Shown piece after piece: positions 1-10,549 of a stretch of DNA of 64,000 nucleotides. Every line of letters begins with the position of its first letter. Position 1 is the stretch's first letter. A program made the position numbers and the translations under genes. The notes under the pieces were generated by a model. The model saw nothing but the letters and a program-made list of their open reading frames with translations. It had not been told where the DNA came from and searched no databases. The stretch covers positions 24,316,188-24,380,187 of the forward strand of contig CAMGYJ010000004.1 in assembly GCA_946122785.1 (NCBI GenBank). Reading direction: 5' to 3'. The DNA comes from Linum tenue. Its lineage: Eukaryota; Streptophyta; Magnoliopsida; Malpighiales; Linaceae.

Positions 1-945
1 TCTGACATGACCTTACTTTCCATTTTACACTTGCCTATATGCCTTAGCCACAATAACATTACTACCAAAAGATAGTAATAAAGAAAGATTTATTTAGGTT
101 ATGAAAGAATATCATAAACAAAATCTCTCGACCATCAGTGAAACCAATGATACAAACTAGCTTTTTAGAGGCCCACGATATGGCACCTCCCCCAAGCAAG
201 AAGACTCATATTAATCTTGAAGTATGATCTTCAACATAAGAAATCAACTCGCATCAGTGTATCCTCCCAAAATGAATAAAAACCCACTATAAGTCAATTC
301 ATGATGCATGATGCATAATGCATTGTGCCTTTAAGATATCCTAGTACATGCTTCATTCAATTGCCAAATGATGAGCACTAGGAATACTCCTACACCAATT
401 TAGTTATCATATCGCATATGCGATATATGGTCTTATGCAAGTCGTTGCATTCACCAAGCACACAATTAACATGAAATACTCCATTTATAAAACTGGTTGG
501 CTAGTATTAACCATAAGTTTCATATTTGGATCCACTAGGATTAACTCAAGACAATTCATACTATGAAATTTTTGCAAGTACCTCCTCAATGTAGGAAATT
601 GTGAGAAGTAAACTTATTTGACGTTCTACTTGATTAAATACACAGAATCACATTTGCCTCCCCATGTCTCACCAATCGAGAAAAATATTTTCCGGTACAA
701 TGACTGGAATAGATTGGTTGAACCAAAATCTAATGAATTGGTTGCATAGAATTATGGGTGAACCAAAAATTAATGAAACAGGTGCATTGCATTTGGTAGT
801 GGCAGTTTTCCACCAAAGGGCACGTCCCTTTAATGAAAAGGCATGCTTGCATTGAAGTAATGTGTTGCTTGACCAAACGTGACGGTTCCTCCCAATCGCG
901 GCATATTGAAAGGTTGCATTCTTTCAATGGTAACTAGTTGCCCAC
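1..945. other. Unassigned AT-rich flank
   Basis: No coding region longer than about 65 codons and no recognisable repeat family is visible here. The two short overlapping frames around 664-927 lie on opposite strands and resemble no known family. This is the sequence into which Athila copy 1 inserted. The five bases before the element are CCCAC (941-945), but the matching target copy cannot be found because the 3' end of that Athila is missing. Confidence 0.5.
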
Positions 946-1378
946 TGATAGACCATTGATTGCACATGTTTTTACCCATATTCTTGAGCTGTTTGAGATG
1001 TTGATTCTCGTGTTTTAAGCCGATTTCACGCTAGGTTGTGTGTTTATATCATATTTCAGGGCTTGGTGTTGACATCGAGGCGAAGAAACGAGTTTTGGTT
1101 CGAAAGGAGCACATTTGAGTTGAAGTGTGCTGGAGGAGCAAAATACCCGGCCATGAGCAAAAATACCCGGCTGGGTATTAATCTGAGCAGACCAGGGAAA
1201 ATCGCTTTTGGACGTTTGAGAAGCAGAAGGGGGCCCGATCGGGTATTCTTGACCCTGACCGGGGATTAATCCCCTGTCCTCGACGGTGCGTTTCAACAAT
1301 CCCCGGTCGCCACCTAAAATACTCGACCGGGTATTCTGGCCGAGGATCGTGATTGACAGCTTCTTAAGGGAAAAGAAG
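946..1378 (+). repeat. Athila copy 1 5' LTR, first part
   Basis: It starts with TGATAGACCATT. The same start, reversed, ends the minus-strand LTRs at 18665, 27859 and 56642. Bases 1140-1340 hold several imperfect copies of a palindromic module, ATACCCGG(C/T)CGGGTAT, seen in every LTR of this subfamily. The LTR is cut at 1378 by the Tekay-like insertion and resumes at 11000. Its total length without the insertion is about 1340 bp. Confidence 0.85.
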
Positions 1379-3706
1379 TGTAACACTCCGAATTTTGGGT
1401 TATGGTTCGACCATAATACGTGATCGGTTGGGTTGACAGTTGCGTACTAAAAGTTGCAATCGCGGATTAGTAGTAATAATAATAAAGTTATTATTATTAT
1501 TTTATAAAAAAAATAGAAAAGGCGGACCTGGGGCCGAGAGGGCGGCCCTCTCTATTTCCCAGCCAGCCGCTTATTTTGTTGTCCAAATTATTCCCCAACC
1601 CGCCAGTTTGTTTCCCAAAGAAAAACCCGACCCTCCCTTAATAATTCCCCAGCCCCGCCGCCTCCATATAATTCCCCAGACCGCCTCAATTTCCCAAAGC
1701 CCCAGCAATAAACCTGACCCCATTTAATTGTTCAGCTGCAGCCGAGTATCAAAACCCGCTGCCAATCCCCAGCCCACGCGGGCGAGAGGAGTAGAAGAAG
1801 GAGTTGGTTCCGGCACCCAATTCCAATCTCAATCCCGATCCTGATCCCATCCCTCTCGTGTTTCTAGGTAAGGATCACGAACCCCTTCGCGATTTCTAAA
1901 CTCGTTTTATCGATAGTCTAATCCGAAGCACGTTCTTTTTAGCGGTGACGTTGAGGGCTCGATCAACGAGAAGATCAATGTCCCGGGTCATCCAACCTAG
2001 GCCTAGGCACGTTCTAGAGGTAAGGGAACTCGATCCCTTTGAGTTAGATCGATCGATTTGGTGATTTTCGTTAGGGTGCAATTCCGAGGTTTTAGTAACA
2101 GACGTTCAGACTTTTAGTGACAGAATTTGGGTAGTCACTAAAGCTGCTGGGAATTTCCAGAAATTTGTTTTAGATGGTTTAAATTGTTTCGAGCTTTTAT
2201 GGAGGTTTGTTCTTGAGTTTAAAATTTTTATAAATTGCGGTAAGTCTAGGAGATGGATTTAATTTAATTTGGGGATTTTTGAAGATGTATTTTTAATTTT
2301 ACAAATTGTTCGAACATTTGTTTTAATTAAATAAAAATATTTCCGAGGAGTTTATAAGGGTTTGATAATTTTTCTGGGTATAAGTACTCATGATTGATGT
2401 AGGAAAATTATGATCCGAATTGTTTAGAAGGTTAAAGTTAGGTGGAAAATTTGTCCAAGACTATAATAATTAGGAAAAGTGGTCGGTTTAGAAGGGATTG
2501 TTTTTAGAAAATTTTTAAAGGGGGTTAAAGGACCTTGGGAGCGAGTCTCGAGGGCTGGTTGATGAGGAGAGGATGCTCTAGTGACCCAAAAGGGAATTCT
2601 AAATCGAGAAAGGTCGACTAAGGAGATGACATTCTTATTAATAGGTTCACCGAGATAATTCGACTAGGAGGGATTTCTTCGAGTAATGAATCGAGGAGTC
2701 ATCTTTGCAAGGTGAGTGTAAAGGGGGTAAATTCTACGCCTTACGTGTTCTTTCAAGAATTACAAGCCTTAAGTATTTTGATGAAGTGATTGTCGTTATT
2801 TGATTGTGCTTATGGTTGATGATATGTGATTTTGTTTGAGCTATGTTTGATGTGAATAGGCATGAGTTCTTATTTATATTAAAGCTCTAAGTTTATAAGT
2901 TATTGTTAAAGTTAAGAAACAAGTTCTTTTAAGAAGTAACTCACCTTCAAGAAGGTGAAGTCATTTTAAGTGTTTTTAGTCACTAGCGCCAGTCTGTTGC
3001 ATTTTGAGACATTTTGAGATAGAGCAGCAGTTATGCTCTTGAGACTTTTAAGATGGACAGCAGTTATGCCCTTGAGAATCGTGGTGAAGAGCCACCACGA
3101 TAAGTTTAAGATGTTAGGGGGATGAATCGTTACGACTTGCCTATCTAAGTTTAAATTTAAGGAAAGCCTGAATGGCTTCTCATACGTATGAGTTGGCAAC
3201 CGGACTAGCTAGTGAGGGATCCCAGTGTCAGTCAAATTTTAAGTTGAGATTTGAGTTTTAAGAGGAAAATCCTCAAGGGTCGAAGTGTCATCCACCAATT
3301 TAAGTTAAGTTCTTAAGTAAGAAAGATTAGAGATTTCAATCGTAAGGGCGTAGATTGACCCCAATTCACTCACCAGATCGTAGAGGAGGAAATCCTAACC
3401 AGCCAGTCCGTGACCAGCAAGCTAGAGGAGCTCAACACCATCGTCGCTGAGAGATGTCGAGCCATGCGTCAGAGTAAGCATCAGAGAACTTTTTCAAGTT
3501 ATTAAGACTTTATGGTTAAGAGTTAAAGACTGGAGACTCATTTCTTTTGGACAATTTGAGTTTTGCCCACGTGTTTAGGGCTTCGATTTGAGATATTATG
3601 ATATTTGAGTTTGGTATTTTATTTAAACTTGTGTTGTTTGAGATTTTTAACTATACCCCGGGGTAGAAATGTCTTTTTTCCAAATTCAAAGAGGTGGGAT
3701 GCTTCA
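1379..3706 (+). repeat. 5' LTR of the Tekay-like element
   Basis: It runs from TGTAACACTCCG to GGGATGCTTCA, 2328 bp, directly followed by the PBS. Bases from about 2496 onward match the 3' LTR at 6753-7923 and 10959-10999. It is related to the solo LTR at 20260-22230: both share the stretch containing TCACCTTCAAGAAGGTGAAG, itself an inverted repeat, and the CTAGCGCCAGTC motif. Confidence 0.88.
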
Positions 3707-3709
3707 TTT

Positions 3710-3721
3710 TGGTATCAGAGC
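3710..3721 (+). other. Primer-binding site, initiator tRNA-Met
   Basis: TGGTATCAGAGC lies three bases after the LTR end. It is the standard complement of the 3' end of plant initiator tRNA-Met and would prime minus-strand DNA synthesis. Confidence 0.9.
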
Positions 3722-4016
3722 CAGTCTTCCTCTGTTTCTTGGTTCCCAAGAAATATTGGAATGTCGGTCTCAGTTTTAAAGGTTTTGTTTTAAAGATTTC
3801 AAGTCAAAGTTTGGCCAAACAAGTCAAGGATTTCTTTTAAGAATTTAGAATCTCCAGTCTACTCTAAACCATATCAAGGAAGAAATAACTGAGATCTAAC
3901 GAAACCCTGTGCGTCTACATTGCCGACCTACAGGGCCGACCTACATTCCTCTGGACCCATGCAACTAGTGTGGGAGAACTCACCCGGGGGGAGTGTAAGG
4001 TGCGCATCTGGGAGGC

Positions 4017-4261
4017 ATCTGCTATCACTGCAACGAGCCGGGCCACTATGCCAAAGATTGCCCTAGGAGAGGAGGATAGGGAAGAGCCCAGTCCGAACAA
4101 TCAGTCCGGGGCGGAGGAGGAAGAACTCGGACCGGACAGCAGTTTGGCAACCAGCCAAACCGGTCTTATCACCAGCAGGGAGGAAATGCAGGGCGACTCA
4201 ACCGCAATGAGCGAGATCGAGGCAAGGATCTCAAGCATCTGGGCAACCAAGACTGTTTGGC
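4017..4261 (+). pseudogene. Gag C-terminal remnant with CCHC zinc knuckle (Tekay-like)
   Basis: Bases 4020-4061 encode a zinc knuckle, CYHCNEPGHYAKDC (CX2CX4HX4C), followed by a Gln/Arg/Gly-rich tail typical of the nucleocapsid part of gypsy gag. The frame has stops near 4078 and 4261. Only about 300 bp separate the PBS from the knuckle, so the matrix and capsid parts have been deleted. The protease frame starts immediately downstream. Confidence 0.75.
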
Positions 4262-4741
4262 ATGAGGAGAGAAGAAGCTGACGCTGCACCTGAGGTGGTG
4301 ACTGGTATGATCTCGCTTTACCACCAGCCCGCTTTTGTATTATTTGATTCCGGTTCCACGCACTCTTTCATTTCTACCAAGCTTGCTAGAACCTTAGGGA
4401 TCCCATTTGTGAGGTTGGGGCAGAATTTAGGGGCTAGGACCCCAGTGGGGGATACCCTCATAGTGGATTCAGTCATTCGGGATTGTTCTATCACCGTGGT
4501 GGGGCACGGATTTGAGGCGAACCTAATTCTACTACCCTTCGACGAGTTCGATGTTATCTTGGGTATGGATTGGTTATCAAAGAATAGAGCGAAGGTGGAC
4601 TGCTACAAGAAGGAGGTTAGCCTGGAGGTGGAAGGAAAGGGCACTGCCTTGTTCAAAGGGACTAAGAAGCTTATTCTTGTGTGCTTAATCTCCACGGTTA
4701 AGGCATTCTCATTAATTAAGAAGGATGTGAAGCATATTTAG
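4262..4741 (+). pseudogene. Retropepsin (aspartic protease) of the Tekay-like element
   Basis: This frame of 159 codons carries the aspartic protease active site, FDSGSTHSFIS (near residue 29), and the downstream ILGMDWL motif of gypsy retropepsins. The enzyme would cleave the Gag-Pol polyprotein inside virus-like particles. The frame shifts or stops at 4741, before the reverse transcriptase region. The linker 4742-4848 still reads as the conserved segment before the polymerase but contains a stop (near 4840). Confidence 0.85.
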
Positions 4742-4848
4742 CTCATGCTAAGGAGGTGCAAGAGACGAAGATAGAGGATGTACCTGTCGCCAGGGAATAC
4801 CCCGAGGTATTTCCCGAAGATCTCCTTAGGCTACCGCCGTAACGAGAG

Positions 4849-5595
4849 GTGGAATTCGATATTGAAGTGATTCCTGGCACGACACCGATATCTATTCCTC
4901 CTTACCGTATGGAACCAGTGGAGTTAAAGGAATTAAAGGAGAAGTTACAGGAGTTTCTAGAGAAGGGGTTCATACGCCCTAGTGTAGCACCATGGGGAGC
5001 ACCGGTGTTATTCGTGAAGAAAAAGGATGGCAGCATGAGACTTTGCATTGACTATAGGAAGTTGAACAAAGCTACCATCAAGAACCGCTATCCTTTGCCA
5101 AGGATAGATGATCTCTTCGACCAACTATAAGGAGCAAGGGTGTTCTCGAAGATCGATCTACGGTCAGGGTATCATCAGTTGAGAGTGGCAGATGGCTCAG
5201 TACCCAAGACAGCTTTTCGCACTAGGTACGACCACTACGAATTCTTGGTCATGCCCTTCGGACAGACCAATGCACCAGCAACTTTTATGGCACTAATGAA
5301 CCGGTTTCTTCATGAGTACTTGGACAAGTTTGTCATCGTCTTCATAGATGACATACTCATCTACTCGAGAAGTAAGGAGGAGCACGAAGAACACCTTAGA
5401 GTGATTTTGCAGAAATTGAAAGAGGAGAAGCTATACGCCAAGTTCTCGAAGTGTGACTTTTGGTTGGAGGAGGTCTTGTTCTTGGGTCACATGATTTCGG
5501 GACGGGGAGTTGAAGTGGATCCCAAGAAGATTGAAGCTGTAACAAACTGGGCTCCACCAAAGAATGTTTTCGAAGTGCGGAGTTTTCTGCTTTAG
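4849..5595 (+). pseudogene. Reverse transcriptase of the Tekay-like element
   Basis: The fingers and palm are recognisable: the [17 protein letters not shown] block near 5020-5075, [13 protein letters not shown] at 5151-5190, and the catalytic FIDDILIYS near 5340-5370, followed by FLGHMIS of the thumb. A TAA at 5128-5130 interrupts the domain where a sense codon is expected, and a frameshift near 5595 separates it from the connection region. The catalytic aspartates are kept, but the gene cannot be read through. Confidence 0.92.
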
Positions 5596-6371
5596 CTGGG
5601 TACTACCGGAGGTTTGTGGAAGGGTTCTCCAGCATTGCACGACCCATGACACATCTATTGCAGAAGGGGAAGGCCTTTGTTTGGGACGAGAAGTGTCAAA
5701 CGGCGTTTGAGTTGCTGAAGGAGTAGCTGACCTCTGCACCGGTGCTGGCACTACCGACCAGCGGTGGGGAGTATTCCATCTATAGCGATGCTTCCTACCA
5801 AGGCTTGGGTTGTGTACTGATGCAGGATAAGAAGGTGATCGCCTATGCCTCGAGACAACTACGGCCCCATGAGGTGAACTACCCCACCCATGACCTGGAG
5901 TTGGCAGCAGTGGTCTTTGCCTTGAAGTTATGGAGACACTATCTCTACGGAGAGATGTTCACCATCTTCACGGATCACAAGAGCCTCCAACACTTGACTG
6001 ATCAGAAGGAGTTGAACATGAGGCAGAGAATGTGGATGGAGCTGTTGAGCGATTATGACTGCACCATTAAGTACCATCCGGGAAAGGCAAATGTGGTGGC
6101 TAACGCCTTGAGCAGGAAGAGGGAGAGCCCTTTACCAGAGTTGGTCTCTTTGAGGGCCATGAACGTGGAATTGGAGCTAGAGGAGGTAACAAAGTTGCTA
6201 GCAACTTTGAAAATTTGCCTTATGCTGCAGGAACGAATCAAGGAGAAGCAGAGTGAAGATTTGGAATTAGAGAAGTACAAGAAGCAAGTGTTAGAAGGGA
6301 AGGACACCAAATTTCCGACTGGTAGATGGGGTACTGATGTATCAAGGAAGGCTGTGTGTCCCAGATATTGA
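5596..6371 (+). pseudogene. Connection and RNase H domain of the Tekay-like element
   Basis: The connection region (GYYRRFVEGFS and following) is followed by an in-frame TAG near 5725 and then the RNase H domain. The latter has [15 protein letters not shown] near 5780-5822, [22 protein letters not shown], and [10 protein letters not shown]. RNase H would degrade the RNA strand of the RNA-DNA hybrid during reverse transcription. The frame ends at 6371, overlapping the integrase frame by 35 bp, which indicates a frameshift. Confidence 0.9.
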
Positions 6372-6714
6372 CAAGCTAAGGAAGGATATTCTGGACGAGG
6401 CTCACTCTGCACCCTATGCAATGCACCCTGGGGCTACTAAGATGTATCGTACCCTCAAGGAGCATTTCTGGTGGCCAGGATTGAAGAAGGAGGTAGCTAC
6501 ACATGTCTACCAATGCTTGGAGTGCCAAATGATCAAGGCTGAACATCAAGCTCTAGTCATTGAGCACCTACCGTTGGAGATCCTGCAGTGGACTTGGGAG
6601 AAAATCACCATGGATTTTGTGTATGGTTTACCATGGACCCCAAGGGGAAATGATGGAGCATTGGTGATTGTGGATCGCTTCTCGAAGGTGGCTCATTTTA
6701 TACCCATCAAGTAG
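6337..6714 (+). pseudogene. Integrase N-terminus of the Tekay-like element, truncated
   Basis: The H2C2 zinc-binding region is present (AHSAPYAMHPGATKMYRTLK, then FWWPGLKKEV and CLECQ). The first part of the catalytic core follows, with MDFVYGLPW and VDRFSKVAHFIP, which includes the first catalytic Asp. The frame stops at 6714. The rest of the core, the second and third catalytic residues, the C-terminal domain and any chromodomain are missing, because the sequence jumps into the 3' LTR. Confidence 0.88.
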
Positions 6715-6752
6715 CCAGGGCTGGAGGAGATGACATTAGGAGCGAGTCTCGA

Positions 6753-7923
6753 GGGATTGTTTTTAGAAAAATTTTAAAGGGGGTTAAAGGACCTTGGGAG
6801 CGAGTCTCGAGGGCTGGTTGTTGAGGAGAGGATGTTCTAGTGACCCAAAAGGGAATTCTAAATCGAGAAAGGTCGACTAAGGAGATGACATTCTTATTAA
6901 TAGGTTCACCGAGATAATTCGGCTAGGAGGGATTTCTTCGAGTAATGAATCGAGGAGTCATCTTTGCAAGGTGAGTGTAAAGGGGGTAAATTCTACGCCT
7001 TACGTGTTCTTTCAAGAATTACAAGCCTTAAGTATTTTGATGAAGTGATTGTCGTTATTTGATTGTGCTTATGGTTGATGATATGTGATTTTGTTTGAGC
7101 TATGTTTGATGTGAATGTGCATGAGTTCTTATTTATATTAAAGCTCTAAGTTTATAAGTTATTGTTAAAGTTAAGAAACAAGTTCTTTTAAGAAGTAACT
7201 CACCTTCAAGAAGGTGAAGTCATTTTAAGTGTTTTTAGTCACTAGCGCCAGTCTGTTGCATTTTGAGACATTTTGAGATAGAGCAGCAGTTATGCTCTTG
7301 AGACTTTTAAGATGGACAACAGTTATGCCCTTGAGAATCGTGGTGAAGAGCCACCACGATAAGTTTAAGATGTTAGGGGGATGAATCATTACGACTTGCC
7401 TAACTAAGTTTAAGTTGAAGGAAAGCCTGAATGGCTTCTCATACGTATGAGTTGGCAATCGGACTAGCTAGTGAGGGATCCCAGTGTCAGTCAAATTTTA
7501 AGTTGAGATTTGAGTTTTAAGAGGAAAATCTTCGAGGGTGGAGGTATCATCCACCAATTTAAGTTAAGTTCTTAAGTAAGAAAGATTAGAGATTTCAATC
7601 GTAAGGGCGTAGACAGACCCCAACTCACTCACCAGATCGTAGAGGAGGAAATCCTAACCAGCCAGTCCGTGACCAGCAAGCTAGAGGAGCTCAACATCAT
7701 CATCGCTGAGAGATGTCGAGCTAGGCGTCATAGTAAGCATCAGAGAACTTTTTCAAGTCATTAAGACCTTATGGTTAAGAGTTAAAGACTGGAGACTCAT
7801 TTCTTTTGGACAATTTGAGTTTTGCCCACGTGTTTAGGGCTTCGATTTGAGATATTATGATATTTGAGTTCTGTATTTTATTTAAACTTTTTTTATTTGA
7901 GATTTTTAACTATACCCCGGGGT
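6753..7923 (+). repeat. 3' LTR of the Tekay-like element, 5'-truncated first part
   Basis: It matches the 5' LTR from about 2496 onward with small differences. The first 1.1 kb of the LTR is missing. The junction 6715-6752 is a patchwork of short LTR pieces (GGAGATGACATT and GGAGCGAGTCTCGAGGG), suggesting repair after a deletion. It is interrupted after 7923 by the gag-only element and ends at 10959-10999. Confidence 0.85.
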
Positions 7924-8072
7924 TGTGGGAAACATAATTATTAGCTGTTTTCGGTTATTTCGTATTAGTGTCGGTTTTTATGGATTGGGGGATTATTTGG
8001 GTATTTGGGGGAATAAACAGGGAGTTAATTGTTATGTTTTATTATTCGGGTAGCAGATAGGAATTAGACAGG

Positions 8073-8080
8073 TTATATAA
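8073..8080 (+). promoter_or_regulatory. Putative TATA box in the gag-only LTR
   Basis: TTATATAA sits 150 bp into the LTR and about 310 bp before the gag start codon; the same box is in the 3' LTR near 10699-10706. The downstream CT-rich leader supports a promoter. No transcript evidence is available from sequence alone. Confidence 0.5.
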
Positions 8081-8304
8081 TCTGTAATAGGGTCTTATTT
8101 TGGGATCAAGCAATTACAGAACCAAAACCTAAATCCTAAACCTCTCTCTTCCCTCTCTCCTGCGAAATCTCTCTCTCCCTCTTGGCTCCAAAAGCTGCGG
8201 CAGCAGCCCCCTTCTTCCCTCTTCTTGTTCTCAAAAATCCCCAATTCTAATCCCTAGTTAGATCAATCCCTAATTGATCTAGCTAAATTCCCAAATTCCC
8301 AACC

Positions 8305-8327
8305 TGTAGGAAACCTTGTTTCCTACA
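8305..8327 (+). repeat. Terminal hairpin at the LTR 3' end
   Basis: TGTAGGAAA and TTTCCTACA form a perfect 9-bp stem around the loop CCTTG, ending exactly at the LTR boundary and two bases before the PBS. The inner arm copies the LTR terminus itself (the LTR begins TGTGGGAAAC). The same hairpin ends the 3' LTR at 10931-10953. Confidence 0.85.
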
Positions 8328-8329
8328 TC

Positions 8330-8341
8330 TGGTATCAGAGC
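8330..8341 (+). other. Primer-binding site, initiator tRNA-Met (gag-only element)
   Basis: TGGTATCAGAGC lies two bases downstream of the LTR end, matching the 3' end of initiator tRNA-Met. It is intact, so the element could prime its own reverse transcription with borrowed enzyme. Confidence 0.92.
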
Positions 8342-8390
8342 CTGGCTCGAGAGTGAGTTCATCTGAACTCTTGAACCAGGGGAAAGCAAC

Positions 8391-10496
8391 ATGGTGACAA
8401 CGAAATCGATGAAGGCGGCGGAGGAGAAGGCTCAGGCAGCCGAGAAGAGCACCGGGACGGGCGGCGTTGATCGCGACGAGGTGGTGATGGAGGACCTCAC
8501 TGAGCTGGAGGCGGTGAAGGAGGTGGTGCACGAGCACTCTGATGCGCTGGCCAGGCTCGAAGAAGGCCTGGCAAGAGTGCAGGCTGATGCGAAGAAGGAT
8601 GCTGACGATCTGCGTCAGAGGCTGGAGGACCTGATGAGGGCAATTACCTCGCTGCAGGCAAGGGGGAGCGGACCAGAGAGGGCGCCGAACCCGGAGGAGC
8701 TGGCGAACGAGGGAGGCGGCGGACCTGGCGCGGCGGAAGAGTCGGCGGGCGGTGGGAGCACCGCGGCAGCGGTGCTAGAGGCGCCGGCGGGGGCGAAGGC
8801 CGCGGCGGCCGGGGCCGGGGGCGGAGCCGGCGGCGGGTCGGGTGCGGCGAGGGCGGCGGCGGCTCAGGCGGTCGCGCCGAGTGAAGGGGCCGCGGGGAGC
8901 AGGGCGGCGAACACCGGGCCGGCCAGGGCTGATCGGACTCCACTAGGGCTGGGCTCGGGTCTGTTACCGACACCCACGGCCCAAGAAATTGCGGCCCGAA
9001 AGGGAAAGGCTAAGATGGTTGGGTATGACGCAAATGGGCCTCCTATGAATGGTGGGCCGGGACAGATGGGCCAGTATACGAGGGTCCATAACGGGCTGGG
9101 ATGGCTGGACCAGGAATATGGGCTCGAGTATGACCAACTAAGCTTGGCGGGCCAGCAGGCCCGGTGGGCAGAACAGGAGATGAACCAGAAGGGAGATGGT
9201 GGGCCAAGCAGGGCCGCAGACCAGGTGGGCCCAGGTGGGGCGGCTCCTTTTGGGCCGGGTCAGGCGGACGGGCCAGGAGGGGGCCGGACCGAACCGGAGC
9301 AGACCGGTATTGGTCGGACCAGCGTTGATCGGACCGAGTTGAGCCGAACCGGACCCGGACGGACCGGGATGGGTCGACCCGAGGTAGGTCGAACCGGACA
9401 TCGACCGAGTCCAACTGCCCAACCGAACCGGAGGGCGGACAGCAGGGTACCAGGAGGAGGAGAGGGCCATTATGAGGCGCCTCATGTCCCAGGGGAATAC
9501 CCGAATCAGCCGGGTTGCTATCCGGGTGACTATGGACATGGGAATCCTAACCAGATGCAGTGCTCTCAGTGGGGGCAGCCATGGAGGACGCCAGGAAATG
9601 ACAGGTATGGGTCCCAGTATCCCAACTATGAGGGAATGGATGGGATAGTTTTTCGAGCTAAGCCTCCTACCATTGAGTTTCCAAAATTCAATGGGCAGGA
9701 GGATGCAGGTCTTTGGTTGTATGCAGTTGAGAGGTGGTTTAAGAATCACCCAATCCCGGAGGAGAGGAAAGCCTACCTGGCATCGTTCTATCTGGAGGGC
9801 GATGCGCTCCAATGGTGGGAGTGGATGGAGCGATCCTATGCAGCAGCAGCAACCTTGATCACCTGGCCCATGTTTCAGGAGGAGCTCCGGTATCAGTTTG
9901 GGAAGTCGGACGGGTGGGCTCCTGAGCAGTTGGCAAAGCTGAAGCAGACCGGCACGGTGGCAGAGTACCGCGCGGAGTTCTTCAAGTTGGGGAACCAGTG
10001 CAAGGGAGTCTCGGAGGACACCTTGGTGGGGCTGTGCATGGCGGGTCTCAAACCCGAGATAGCAGCGGCAGTCAGGGTGTTTGAGCCCGATTCTGTGAAA
10101 ACTGCTTTTCGTCTTGCAGGTCATAAGGAGGAAGAACTAGCTAGCTGGAGAAGCACCATTGGCCGCTTCTCAAAGCCAAGTGGAGGAGGAGGAAGCAGCA
10201 GTGCTAGTGGCGGCACAGGTGGGGCACCCGGGGGCTCGACTGGGGCCAATGCGGGCGGTGGAGGACCAGCTCCGGTGGCCAGGGTGGGGCAGCGGGCCAT
10301 ACCGAAGGGATTCGTGCGATTGACACCGGCAGAGATTGAACAAAAGAGGCGGGAGGGTAAGTGCTTCAACTGTGATGGCCGGTTCACCATTGGTCATCAG
10401 TGCCCGAAGCCGGATTTGATGATGCTGGTTGGGCGCTGGGAAGATGAAGCAGAAGAAGAAGCTGAGGATGAAGGAAATGGAGAGGAAGATGCCTAG
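8391..10496 (+). CDS. gag: Intact Gag polyprotein of the gag-only element, 701 aa
   Basis: This is the structural protein expected to form cytoplasmic particles and bind element RNA. The first 95 residues are heptad-like and probably coiled coil. Residues about 100-200 are Ala/Gly-rich and very GC-rich. A Gly/Arg/Thr-rich stretch follows near residues 300-345. A typical Ty3/Gypsy capsid (retrotrans_gag) domain lies near residues 420-590, with FPKFNGQEDAGLWLYAVERW, FYLEGDALQWWEWME and LKQTGTVAEYRAEF. Near residue 660 is a variant zinc knuckle, CFNCDGRFTIGHQC (CX2CX7HXC), a form found in chromovirus gags. An acidic tail precedes the TAG stop. There is no frameshift or stop, unlike every other gag here. 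The start chosen is the first ATG after the PBS, in an AACATGG context. Base composition is far more GC-rich than its neighbours. Confidence 0.93.
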   Translation: MVTTKSMKAAEEKAQAAEKSTGTGGVDRDEVVMEDLTELEAVKEVVHEHSDALARLEEGLARVQADAKKDADDLRQRLEDLMRAITSLQARGSGPERAPNPEELANEGGGGPGAAEESAGGGSTAAAVLEAPAGAKAAAAGAGGGAGGGSGAARAAAAQAVAPSEGAAGSRAANTGPARADRTPLGLGSGLLPTPTAQEIAARKGKAKMVGYDANGPPMNGGPGQMGQYTRVHNGLGWLDQEYGLEYDQLSLAGQQARWAEQEMNQKGDGGPSRAADQVGPGGAAPFGPGQADGPGGGRTEPEQTGIGRTSVDRTELSRTGPGRTGMGRPEVGRTGHRPSPTAQPNRRADSRVPGGGEGHYEAPHVPGEYPNQPGCYPGDYGHGNPNQMQCSQWGQPWRTPGNDRYGSQYPNYEGMDGIVFRAKPPTIEFPKFNGQEDAGLWLYAVERWFKNHPIPEERKAYLASFYLEGDALQWWEWMERSYAAAATLITWPMFQEELRYQFGKSDGWAPEQLAKLKQTGTVAEYRAEFFKLGNQCKGVSEDTLVGLCMAGLKPEIAAAVRVFEPDSVKTAFRLAGHKEEELASWRSTIGRFSKPSGGGGSSSASGGTGGAPGGSTGANAGGGGPAPVARVGQRAIPKGFVRLTPAEIEQKRREGKCFNCDGRFTIGHQCPKPDLMMLVGRWEDEAEEEAEDEGNGEEDA

Positions 10497-10504
10497 TGAG
10501 CTGG

Positions 10505-10549
10505 AGGAACAACCTTGGGGACAAGGTTGTTTTTCGAAGGAAGAGGGGA
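10505..10549 (+). other. Relic of the pol 3' end and polypurine tract
   Basis: After the gag stop, bases 10511-10528 (AACCTTGGGGACAAGGTT) resemble the end of pol in many plant gypsy elements, where an Asn-Leu-x-Asp-Lys-Val peptide precedes the polypurine tract. Here it is out of frame with gag. GAAGGAAGAGGGGA (10536-10549) directly abuts the 3' LTR and is the likely polypurine tract for plus-strand priming. This suggests that the element arose by deletion of pol from a complete gypsy element. Confidence 0.65.

Larger units (their letters stand above)
7924..8327 (+). repeat. 5' LTR of the gag-only element
   Basis: It starts TGTGGGAAACA and ends TTTCCTACA, 404 bp. A TATA-like box (TTATATAA, 8073-8080) is followed by a CT-rich leader (about 8140-8185), consistent with a plant RNA polymerase II promoter and 5' untranslated region. 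The last 23 bp form a perfect hairpin. Confidence 0.93.

Noticed and set aside
8644..10397. Long minus-strand frames opposite the gag-only gene (for example 9138-10124)
   Set aside because: They are by-products of the high GC content of gag; they show low-complexity Pro/Ser/Arg composition and no domain, while the plus strand has clear capsid and zinc-knuckle motifs.
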